A stretch of DNA of 5,970 nucleotides from an uncultured Collinsella sp. (lineage in GTDB: Bacteria > Actinomycetota > Coriobacteriia > Coriobacteriales > Coriobacteriaceae), in assembly GCA_905194675.1 (NCBI GenBank), contig CAJJTG010000072.1:1-5970 (forward strand), written 5' to 3'. Each line of letters opens with the position of its first letter. Within the stretch, counting starts at the first letter, position 1. A program made the position numbers and the translations under genes. Positions 1 to 5,917 of the stretch are shown here, in pieces. Under the pieces are notes generated by a model that worked only from the letters and a program-made list of their open reading frames with translations, ran no database searches and was not told the DNA's origin.

Positions 1-42
1 AGTCGTAAAACTGCTTCATCCCAATCACACAACGGCATAGAC

Positions 43-73
43 AACGGGGTCTGGCTTAAAACCAAACCCCGTT
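43..73 (-). terminator. Hairpin downstream of the aminotransferase, possible terminator
   Basis: Arms 43-54 and 62-73 pair over 12 positions around a 7-base loop (55-61). Only 51/65 fails to pair on the plus strand, and on the minus-strand RNA that pair becomes a G-U wobble, which suggests that the structure works in the minus-strand transcript. It lies about 35 bases past the aminotransferase stop codon, where a terminator would be expected. The bases after the stem in the minus direction (GTCTATGCC) are not a U-tract, so it is not a canonical intrinsic terminator. It could instead be a 3'-end stabilising hairpin or serve a gene to the left of the window. Confidence 0.4.
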
Positions 74-107
74 TCACGTAAAACATTGTAAGCAGAGCGC
101 TTTACTT

Positions 108-1292
108 TCAAAGATATTCGTCGGCCAGTTGCTTCCAGGCAGGCAACGAATTGACGATGGTCTCGTAGCTCACGCAGTAGCCCAAGCGGAACCAGCCCGG
201 CATGCCAAAGCTGTCCGAGGGAACCGCGAGCAGTTCGTACTTCTTCGCGCGCTCGCAGAAAGCGTTCGCATCGGGCTCCAGCGCCTTCACCCATAGGTAG
301 AACGCGCCATTCGGCTCAACATAGGTGTAGCCGTACTCCGCCAGTGCATCGGTAAGCGCGGTGCGGTTGCGCGCATAGGCCTCGACATCGCTCGGTTCAT
401 CAATGCAGTCGATAATCACGCGCTGGAAGAGCGCCGGAGCGCACACGAAGCCCAGCGTACGGGCGGCACCGGCAACGGCGGGCATTAGACGAGCTGCCTG
501 AGGATTCGTATTGGGAACCAGGATCCACCCCACGCGCTCGCCCGGCAGCGACAGCGACTTGGAATACGAGTAACACACGATGGTGTGCTCGTAGATCGAA
601 GGCACCCAAGGAACCTCGGCGCCATAGACGATCTCGCGATACGGTTCGTCCGAGATCAGCATGATCGGATTCTCGGGATCGCGCTTGGCGTTGACCTCGC
701 ACATAACTTTAGCCAGGCGCGTCAAGGTATCGCGCGTATACACAGCACCGGTCGGGTTGTTGGGTGAGTCGATAATGACGGCAGCCGTCTTATCGGTAAT
801 CGCCTTGAGCACGTTATCCACGCTCAGCTGGAACGTATCTTCATCGGCGAGCGCCTCGACACACGTACAGCCGGCCTTCTCAATCCACACGCGATACTCC
901 GGAAAGTACGGAGCGATAACGATGACCTCGTCGCCCGGATTGGTAATCGCGTTGAGCGTACAGGCGAGCGAAGCCGCCGCACCCACCGTCATAAAGACAT
1001 CCTTGCCCTCATAGCTCGTGCCAAAGCGGCGGTTGAGCGATTCGGCCACGGCGGTACGGCACTGCGGCAGACCCGGTGCAGGCGTGTATCCATGCAGCTG
1101 GTCGCTCGGCAGCTCCAAGGCCTTCTTAATGGACTCAGCCACGGCGGCAGGTGCCGGAACGCTCGGGTTACCCAGTGAGAAATCGAACACGTTTTCCGCG
1201 CCGATCTGTGCCTTGCGCTCAAGGCCGTAGCTAAAGATCTCGCGGATGATGGAGCTCTCCGCACCGCGCGCATACATAGTATCGTTGATCAT
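108..1292 (-). CDS. Pyridoxal phosphate-dependent aminotransferase, class I/II
   Basis: A 394-residue fold-type I aminotransferase, cytosolic, expected to move an amino group between an amino acid and a 2-oxo acid using PLP. The family hallmarks are all present: FSLGNPS near residues 38-44, SPNNPTG at 176-182 (Asn179 contacts the PLP ring), SDEPYRE at 214-220 (Asp215 pairs with the pyridine nitrogen, Tyr218 with the phenolic oxygen), SYSKSLSLPGERVGW at 242-256 (Lys245 forms the Schiff base, Arg253 binds phosphate), and Arg369 in FRLGYC for the substrate carboxylate. Length is normal for aspartate/alanine-type enzymes. The start at 1292 is chosen because AAAGGGG lies five bases upstream; an in-frame ATG at 1391 would add 33 residues that run through the inverted repeat and have no family resemblance. 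The stop is TGA. The substrate cannot be told from sequence. The gene stands alone, separated from ftsH by a terminator. Confidence 0.93.
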   Translation of the reverse strand: MINDTMYARGAESSIIREIFSYGLERKAQIGAENVFDFSLGNPSVPAPAAVAESIKKALELPSDQLHGYTPAPGLPQCRTAVAESLNRRFGTSYEGKDVFMTVGAAASLACTLNAITNPGDEVIVIAPYFPEYRVWIEKAGCTCVEALADEDTFQLSVDNVLKAITDKTAAVIIDSPNNPTGAVYTRDTLTRLAKVMCEVNAKRDPENPIMLISDEPYREIVYGAEVPWVPSIYEHTIVCYSYSKSLSLPGERVGWILVPNTNPQAARLMPAVAGAARTLGFVCAPALFQRVIIDCIDEPSDVEAYARNRTALTDALAEYGYTYVEPNGAFYLWVKALEPDANAFCERAKKYELLAVPSDSFGMPGWFRLGYCVSYETIVNSLPAWKQLADEYL

Positions 1293-1297
1293 CTGTT

Positions 1298-1304
1298 CCC
1301 CTTT
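1298..1304 (-). promoter_or_regulatory. Ribosome binding site of the aminotransferase
   Basis: On the minus strand this reads AAAGGGG, five bases before the ATG at 1292. It is a good Shine-Dalgarno match and decides the start against the upstream in-frame ATG at 1391, which has no such site. Confidence 0.8.
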
Positions 1305-1316
1305 CGCATAGGCGCT

Positions 1317-1322
1317 ATTGTA
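1317..1322 (-). promoter_or_regulatory. Candidate -10 box for the aminotransferase
   Basis: The minus strand reads TACAAT, a five-of-six match to TATAAT. Transcription would begin near 1310 and give a leader of about 18 bases, just long enough for the ribosome binding site. No convincing -35 hexamer sits 16-18 bases upstream, so the site is weak by inspection. It lies between the gene and the inverted repeat at 1352-1413, so an insertion of that repeat would have left the core promoter largely intact. Confidence 0.35.
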
Positions 1323-1351
1323 CGCTTTAGCCGAGCAAAGTGCCGCAGCAA

Positions 1352-1413
1352 TGTTAATTGGGGACAGACTTAAATGCGTGAAAACGCTCATTTAAGTCTG
1401 TCCCCAATCAACA
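1352..1413. repeat. Near-perfect long inverted repeat (palindromic element)
   Basis: Arms 1352-1376 and 1389-1413 pair over 25 positions, with a single mismatch at 1356/1409 and a 12-base centre (1377-1388). The innermost 20 pairs are perfect. On the minus strand the one mismatch becomes a U-G wobble. The centre can fold further into GCGT/ACGC closed by a GAAA (GNRA-type) tetraloop, with a two-base bulge. Each arm carries the string GGGGACAGACTTAAATG. No target-site duplication is visible at the edges. It lies between the ftsH terminator and the aminotransferase promoter and has no U-tract, so it is not an ordinary terminator. From memory, GGGGACAG...CTGTCCCC palindromes are dispersed in many bacterial genomes and have been linked to REP-associated Y1 transposases; that link is not tested here. 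Confidence 0.85.
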
Positions 1414-1436
1414 GATGGCTCCATATCGCTCAAAAG

Positions 1437-1471
1437 AAAAAGCCTCCATAGGTTTCCCCGCGGAGGCTTTT
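1437..1471 (-). terminator. Intrinsic terminator of ftsH (end of the tilS-hpt-ftsH cluster)
   Basis: On the minus strand AAAAGCCTCC (1471 to 1462) pairs with GGAGGCTTTT (1447 to 1438) across a 14-base loop, and the stem runs into a T-rich stretch (TTTTT, then CTTTT). This is a textbook Rho-independent terminator beginning ten bases after the ftsH stop codon. The plus-strand reading also ends in TTTT, but no plus-strand gene reaches it here. Confidence 0.88.
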
Positions 1472-1481
1472 GTGACAAAGA

Positions 1482-3629
1482 TTACTCGTCGACGTCAGTA
1501 TTGCCGTCGGCCTTCTTTGCGTCAGCAGTCTCGACATCGTCAGCATCCTCAGATGCGACGTCGGCATCCTCCTGCATGGCCGCCTGCGCAAACGCCGCGG
1601 CATCAGCCGCCAGCTCCTCCTCGCTCATACGAGGCGCGCGCTTCTTGGTCGGCATGCCGGCCGCCTTGGCATTGCGCTCTTCCTTGGCCGCCAGGATATC
1701 GCCCTCGCGCTCAAGGTAGGCATCCCACTCGTTGTCGAGCAGGGCGTTCACGGCGTCGCCTTCGACGGTCTCGCGCTCGAGCAGCACCTTCGCCATCAAA
1801 TCGAGCTGATCGCGACGGGCATCCAGAATCTCGACCGCACGGCGATGGGCCTCGCGCATGATGCGCTGAACCTCGATATCGATGCGACGCGCCGTCTCCT
1901 CGGAGTAATCCTGGTGATCAGCGTAATCGCGACCAAGGAACACCTGATGCTGCGCCTCGCCAAACACTTGCGTGCCCAGCTCCTCGCTCATACCAAGGCG
2001 CGTGACCATCTCGCGCGCCATCTTGGTCGCGCGCTCCAGATCGTTGCTCGCGCCCGACGTGATGTCGTCGCACATGAGCTCCTCGGCAACGCGACCGCCC
2101 AAGAACACGGCAAGCTCGTCAAGCATCTCGTTCTTGGTCTTGAGGAAGTGATCCTCCTGCGGAAGCTGCAGCGTGTAACCCAAAGCCTGGCCGCGGCTGA
2201 CAATCGAAATCTTGTGAACCGGATCGGAGTGCTCCAGGATGTGACCAACCAGGGCGTGACCGCTCTCGTGGTAGGCAATCGTGGTGCGCTCGGCTTCGGT
2301 CATCACGCGACCCTTGCGCTGCGGTCCGGCAATCACGCGCTCCATCGATTCCTCGACCTCGTCCATCGAGATCACAGAACGATGACGGCGGGCAGCCAAC
2401 AGTGCAGACTCATTGAGCAAGTTCGCCAGGTCGGCGCCGGTAAAGCCAACGGTCATCTGGGCGAGCTTCTCAAACTTAACGTCCTCGTCCATCGGCTTGT
2501 TCTCGGCATGCACGCGCAAGATCTGCTCTCGGCCCTTCACGTCCGGACGGTCGACCGTAACTTGACGGTCAAAACGGCCGGGACGCAGCAGCGCCGGATC
2601 CAGAATGTCGGGGCGGTTGGTGGCGGCGATCAGGATGACCGACTCGCTCTCCTCAAAACCGTCCATCTCGACCAGCAGCTGGTTGAGCGTCTGCTCGCGC
2701 TCGTCGTGACCGCCGCCCAAGCCGGCTCCGCGCTGACGTCCCACGGCATCGATCTCATCGATGAAGATGATCGACGGGGCCTGGGACTTGGCCTCCTTAA
2801 AGAGGTCGCGCACGCGGCTGGCGCCGACGCCCACGAACATCTCGACAAAGTCGGAACCCGAGATGCTAAAGAACGGCACGCCCGCCTCGCCGGCAACGGC
2901 CTTGGCCAGCAGGGTCTTACCAGTACCCGGAGGGCCAACCAGCAACACGCCGCGCGGAATCTTGGCGCCCAGCTTTCGATAGCGATCCGGATCGCTCAAA
3001 AAGTCGCGGATCTCCTCGAGCTCCTCGACCGCCTCGTCCACACCGGCAACATCCTCAAACTTGACCTTGGGGCGCGTTGCCTCGTTGGTCTTGGCGTTGG
3101 TCTTGCCAAACTGCATGTTCCTGTTGTTGGCGCCCATCATCTGGCGCATAAAGTAGAACATGATGGCGATCAGGGCGATCGTCGGAAGCACGCTCATCGC
3201 CAGGTCGCCCCAAAAATCGGGGTCATTGGTGTTGACGATGTACTTGGTATCGGGGTGCTCCGCCATAAGCTCGGCAAGCGAATCGGAGCCGACATAGGTC
3301 GAGGAGAAGCTCTTGAGCTCGCTCGTGTCGCCCTTGTCCTTTTTTGTCTTCCAGTAATGACCCGCCACGCTTCCGTCTTGAACCGTATAGGTCAAATCTT
3401 CGACACGGTCCTGCTTAATGGCATTGACCATCTCACTCGTCGCGAGCTTTACGGTATTGCTGGAATCGGCAAAGCCGGAGCCCATGTTAAAGAAGGCGTA
3501 GCCCAGAAGCGCGCAAGCCAAAATAAAATACAGCCAGCCCGTACGCGTGGGCTTCTTGCCTCCGGGCATCCCCGGGATCTTAGGCTCCCGGGGAGTCTGG
3601 GAATTGTTATCGTTACGGTCGTCGGGCAT
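1482..3629 (-). CDS. ftsH: ATP-dependent zinc metalloprotease FtsH
   Basis: A 715-residue membrane-bound AAA+ protease that extracts and degrades misfolded membrane proteins and selected cytosolic regulators; the family works as a hexamer. Order of parts: a short Pro/Gly-rich cytosolic N-terminus (1-31), TM1 (about 32-48), an extracytoplasmic domain (about 49-142), TM2 (about 143-161), and the AAA+ domain with Walker A GPPGTGKT (232-239), pore motif MFVG (264-267), Walker B IIFIDEID (287-294) and arginine fingers Arg349/Arg352 in RPGRFDR. The peptidase domain has HESGH (454-458) with Glu455 catalytic and the third zinc ligand Asp530 in SNDLERAT. All catalytic residues are intact. It is longer than the E. 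coli and B. subtilis proteins (about 640), mainly through an Ala/Lys-rich then strongly acidic tail from about 640; 13 of the last 33 residues are Asp or Glu. It starts one base after the hpt stop and is followed by a terminator. Confidence 0.98.
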   Translation of the reverse strand: MPDDRNDNNSQTPREPKIPGMPGGKKPTRTGWLYFILACALLGYAFFNMGSGFADSSNTVKLATSEMVNAIKQDRVEDLTYTVQDGSVAGHYWKTKKDKGDTSELKSFSSTYVGSDSLAELMAEHPDTKYIVNTNDPDFWGDLAMSVLPTIALIAIMFYFMRQMMGANNRNMQFGKTNAKTNEATRPKVKFEDVAGVDEAVEELEEIRDFLSDPDRYRKLGAKIPRGVLLVGPPGTGKTLLAKAVAGEAGVPFFSISGSDFVEMFVGVGASRVRDLFKEAKSQAPSIIFIDEIDAVGRQRGAGLGGGHDEREQTLNQLLVEMDGFEESESVILIAATNRPDILDPALLRPGRFDRQVTVDRPDVKGREQILRVHAENKPMDEDVKFEKLAQMTVGFTGADLANLLNESALLAARRHRSVISMDEVEESMERVIAGPQRKGRVMTEAERTTIAYHESGHALVGHILEHSDPVHKISIVSRGQALGYTLQLPQEDHFLKTKNEMLDELAVFLGGRVAEELMCDDITSGASNDLERATKMAREMVTRLGMSEELGTQVFGEAQHQVFLGRDYADHQDYSEETARRIDIEVQRIMREAHRRAVEILDARRDQLDLMAKVLLERETVEGDAVNALLDNEWDAYLEREGDILAAKEERNAKAAGMPTKKRAPRMSEEELAADAAAFAQAAMQEDADVASEDADDVETADAKKADGNTDVDE

Positions 3630-3630
3630 C

Positions 3631-4179
3631 TTACGAATAAACCTCCGGTTTCAAAATGCCCAGATACGGAAGGTTGCGATAGCGCTCGGCATAGTCGAGG
3701 CCGTAGCCCACCACAAAGGCATCGGGGCAATGGGTTCCAACATACTTGGGCGTGACGGCCGAGGTACGGTCCTCAACGTCCTTCCATAGGAAGGCGGCGA
3801 CCTCCAGAGAAGCGGGCTTGCGGCTCTCGAGGTTCTTCATCAGGTACTTGAGGGTCAGGCCCGAGTCCAGAATGTCCTCGACGATCAGCACGTCGCGACC
3901 ACGGATGTCGATATCCAGGTCCTTAATGATACGCACGATACCCGAAGACTTCACACCGTCGCCATAGCTCGAAACAGCCATGAAATCGATGTTGGTCGGC
4001 AGCTCGATCTTGCGCATCAGGTCGCCCATAAAGACCACGGCGCCGCGCAGGACCGCAATCAGTACCAGATCCTTACCCGCGTAGTCGCGAGTAATCTGCT
4101 CGCCTAGGCGAGAGACGATACCGTCGATATCCTCCTGCGAAAACAGAACCTTCTCGATATCCGGATGTTGAGAAGCCAT
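3631..4179 (-). CDS. hpt: Hypoxanthine phosphoribosyltransferase
   Basis: A 182-residue cytosolic type I phosphoribosyltransferase that makes IMP (often GMP too) from hypoxanthine (or guanine) and PRPP in purine salvage. The PRPP motif VLIVEDILDSGLTL spans 97-110, with Glu101-Asp102 binding the ribose hydroxyls and Asp105 as the catalytic base. The PPi loop LRGA is at 44-47, the flexible-loop SSYGDG at 70-75 holds the conserved Ser71-Tyr72, and Lys133, FVVGYGLDY (155-163) and Arg168 match the purine- and PPi-contacting end of the family. Length is normal for bacterial Hpt. The start is supported by AAAGGG five bases upstream. It lies in the conserved tilS-hpt-ftsH order, 148 bases after tilS with its own candidate promoter, and one base before ftsH. 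Guanine versus hypoxanthine preference cannot be read from the sequence. Confidence 0.97.
   Translation of the reverse strand: MASQHPDIEKVLFSQEDIDGIVSRLGEQITRDYAGKDLVLIAVLRGAVVFMGDLMRKIELPTNIDFMAVSSYGDGVKSSGIVRIIKDLDIDIRGRDVLIVEDILDSGLTLKYLMKNLESRKPASLEVAAFLWKDVEDRTSAVTPKYVGTHCPDAFVVGYGLDYAERYRNLPYLGILKPEVYS
3641..3646 (-). promoter_or_regulatory. Ribosome binding site of ftsH, inside the hpt 3' end
   Basis: The minus strand reads GGAGGT, 11 bases before the ftsH ATG at 3629, slightly further away than usual. It overlaps the last codons of hpt, whose TAA ends one base before the ftsH start. Ribosomes finishing hpt would pass over this site, which fits translational coupling of the two genes. 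Confidence 0.75.
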
Positions 4180-4184
4180 GACAA

Positions 4185-4190
4185 CCCTTT
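4185..4190 (-). promoter_or_regulatory. Ribosome binding site of hpt
   Basis: The minus strand reads AAAGGG, five bases before the ATG at 4179. It supports that start; no other in-frame start upstream has a comparable site. Confidence 0.65.
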
Positions 4191-4236
4191 CTTGTGCTTA
4201 ATCGCCCACACACCGCCGTATGGACGCGAACTACAC

Positions 4237-4266
4237 ATTCTAGCAGCGCACGGGGTATATTTTCCA
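4237..4266 (-). promoter_or_regulatory. Candidate promoter for hpt-ftsH
   Basis: On the minus strand a -10 box TAGAAT (4242 to 4237) is preceded by TGC, giving an extended -10 (TGCTAGAAT). TGGAAA (4266 to 4261), a moderate match to a -35 box, lies 18 bases further upstream. Transcription would start near 4230, about 50 bases before the hpt ATG. This would let hpt-ftsH be expressed independently of tilS. Seen by eye only. Confidence 0.45.
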
Positions 4267-4267
4267 G

Positions 4268-4288
4268 CCCGCGCACCATCAGCGCGGG
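4268..4288. repeat. GC-rich hairpin between tilS and hpt
   Basis: CCCGCGC (4268-4274) and GCGCGGG (4282-4288) form a perfect 7-bp stem with a 7-base loop. It lies 39 bases after the tilS stop in the minus direction and touches the candidate -35 box of hpt. No run of U follows it (CTGGAAAATAT), so it is a poor intrinsic terminator. It may attenuate read-through from tilS or be a chance product of high GC. Confidence 0.45.
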
Positions 4289-4327
4289 AATACCGTCAAC
4301 GCCGCACAGAAAAGCTGGTGCGAGGAG

Positions 4328-5869
4328 CTAATCCGCGTCAACCACGCGAAGCAGATAGGCCACGCGCGTCGCCGCCGTGCACTTAAAACGTTCGTCCGCG
4401 CGAACGCCCGCGACCCATACTACGGCACCCCCCGGAGCCGTTCTTACCACGGGTACGCCAGAGCGGTCTGAAACAGGAATGCGCGCCTCGTTCAACAGGT
4501 CTGACACTTTCTTGCTTCGGCCGTTCATCCCCAACGGGCACATCACGTCTCCCGGCACAGGGCTATCCACCCACAGGCGCGCCGATCGTGCCTCGGTGGG
4601 AATCTCCCCGCGCGAGCCGGCTAACATCCGCTCGCCATCGCAGTCGGCAAACCCCAGGGCCGCCGCATCCACCAAGGCCGCAACCTTTCCGGCAGCAGCA
4701 AGCTCGCGGGCACGGTGCACGATATCGCACCCCGGCTCCACAGCCATCGGCTCCGCTGTCAGCATATGCCCCGCCCCCAGCGGCAGACGACCGGGAACGG
4801 AGATCCAATCGGCCACTAAACCCTCGCGCGCCGCCGGAGCCTTGAATGACAGCATGCCAAACTCCACACGGGCATCAATTCCCGCAGGAAGCGTAACCGA
4901 GCCCGAGCCCGCAGCGACGCAGGCGAGCACGCGCTCCACGTGCCGCATCTCCGGTCGCGCGTCGGGATCGATGCGCTTAATCGCCAACCGCACGATACGC
5001 CGTGCAATCACAACTTCAGCGGCGGCAAGACGGCGCGCATCGAGCACCAGTGCGCCCACCGCTTCCTTGCGCAGGCAGCTTCGAAACGCCTGTGCCGAAA
5101 GCTGAGAAAGAAAGGCATCCTCATCGCCTAAGATCTCGCAGGCGGCGCCAATCGTCTTGCAGACGCTCGCATTGCGCTGCGCCACCACTGGCATCACTCT
5201 ATGGCGCACGTAGTTTCGCAGATACGAGACATCCTCATTGCTCTCATCTTCACGCCACGGCTGACCATGTACCTGTAGATAGCCCACGAGCTCGCCATGA
5301 GTTAGGTCAAGCAAGGGGCGCACCACGATATTCCTTCGACGGGGAATGCTCGAAAGCCCAGCCGGGCCCGACCCCTTAATGGCGTTCATCAAAAATGTTT
5401 CCGCGCGGTCCGACGAAGTATGCGCGGTACAGATACGAGCCGCCGTCCGCGGTGCGCCCGATTCGGCACAAAGTTCGCGAACATATCTCCGTGCCGCGGC
5501 ATAGCGCACCTCGCGAGCCGCAGCCTCGATATTGCCCGATTCGTCATCAAAATAGGCATGCTCAACACACAGCGGCAAGCCGTATTGCGCGCACAGGTCA
5601 CGTACAAAGGCCTCGTCGCCATCGGATGCCTCCCCGCGCAGATGATGGTTTACATGCAGCACGTGCAATCGCTCGCGCGCAATGGGAGCGACGCCGCGCC
5701 CGTCCTGGATATCCAGCTTTGATGTGCAGGCCATAAGGAGCAGCGCCGTCGAGTCCGCACCGCCTGATACCATGAGCACTACGGGGGCAGCGGCCTGCCG
5801 CGTTGCCAGGGCGCTCTTATCCGTCCTCGGCGCGGCATGATGTCCATAGTGCTGAGATACCGTTGGCAT
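4328..5869 (-). CDS. tilS: tRNA(Ile)-lysidine synthetase TilS
   Basis: A 513-residue cytosolic N-type ATP pyrophosphatase. The family joins lysine to C34 of tRNA-Ile2 (anticodon CAU), making lysidine, so the tRNA reads AUA and is charged with Ile rather than Met; it is normally essential. The PP-loop SGGADST is at 35-41, HVNHHLRGE at 72-80, HTSSDRAET at 150-158 (family usually DDQAET, so Arg155 replaces a common Gln), and RPLL at 184-187 followed by the WREDESNEDVSYLRNYVR stretch (205-222). A substrate-binding middle region follows. The C-terminal domain from about 430 shows GDVMCPLG (440-447) and KKVSDLLNEARIP (453-465). It is somewhat longer than E. coli (432) and B. subtilis (472), with about 15 extra residues before the PP-loop; the strong AGGAGG six bases upstream supports this start. 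Divergent from the neighbouring metallo-hydrolase gene. Confidence 0.95.
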   Translation of the reverse strand: MPTVSQHYGHHAAPRTDKSALATRQAAAPVVLMVSGGADSTALLLMACTSKLDIQDGRGVAPIARERLHVLHVNHHLRGEASDGDEAFVRDLCAQYGLPLCVEHAYFDDESGNIEAAAREVRYAAARRYVRELCAESGAPRTAARICTAHTSSDRAETFLMNAIKGSGPAGLSSIPRRRNIVVRPLLDLTHGELVGYLQVHGQPWREDESNEDVSYLRNYVRHRVMPVVAQRNASVCKTIGAACEILGDEDAFLSQLSAQAFRSCLRKEAVGALVLDARRLAAAEVVIARRIVRLAIKRIDPDARPEMRHVERVLACVAAGSGSVTLPAGIDARVEFGMLSFKAPAAREGLVADWISVPGRLPLGAGHMLTAEPMAVEPGCDIVHRARELAAAGKVAALVDAAALGFADCDGERMLAGSRGEIPTEARSARLWVDSPVPGDVMCPLGMNGRSKKVSDLLNEARIPVSDRSGVPVVRTAPGGAVVWVAGVRADERFKCTAATRVAYLLRVVDAD

Positions 5870-5875
5870 TCGCTT

Positions 5876-5881
5876 CCTCCT
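5876..5881 (-). promoter_or_regulatory. Ribosome binding site of tilS
   Basis: The minus strand reads AGGAGG, six bases before the ATG at 5869. It is the best Shine-Dalgarno sequence in the window and supports the longer N-terminus of TilS. Confidence 0.82.
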
Positions 5882-5897
5882 CTATTCGTCCGCACTC

Positions 5898-5903
5898 ATT
5901 GTA
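5898..5903 (-). promoter_or_regulatory. Candidate -10 box for tilS
   Basis: The minus strand reads TACAAT, a five-of-six match to TATAAT, placing the transcript start near 5891 with a leader of about 22 bases. The -35 position, 17 bases upstream, reads GCGAGA (three of six) and falls inside the start of the divergent gene. The same hexamer and a similarly short leader are seen before the aminotransferase. Confidence 0.4.
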
Positions 5904-5917
5904 TCCTTTGGAATCTT

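Noticed and set aside
25..294. An 89-codon minus-strand frame overlapping the aminotransferase end
   Set aside because: It overlaps well-conserved aminotransferase codons in another frame and has no recognisable feature.
1293..1391. A longer aminotransferase start at 1391, adding 33 residues
   Set aside because: The extension reads through the inverted repeat and the candidate promoter, shows no family resemblance and has no ribosome binding site, whereas the ATG at 1292 has AAAGGGG at good distance.
1352..1413. A CRISPR repeat or an ordinary terminator
   Set aside because: Only one copy is present, with no repeat-spacer pattern, and there is no T-run after either arm; a proper terminator for ftsH lies separately at 1437-1471.
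1415..1861. A 148-codon plus-strand frame opposite the ftsH 3' end
   Set aside because: Its protein is an Arg/Pro-rich shadow of the ftsH tail and it reads across the ftsH terminator.
1845..3755. A 636-codon open frame on the plus strand opposite ftsH
   Set aside because: ftsH is unmistakable on the other strand; the antisense frame is open because of high-GC codon bias, shows no recognisable domain and overlaps the end of hpt as well.
4377..5105. A 242-codon plus-strand open frame opposite tilS
   Set aside because: Composition is Pro/Arg/Ala/Ser-rich without domains, typical of an antisense shadow, and tilS motifs run through the same stretch on the minus strand.
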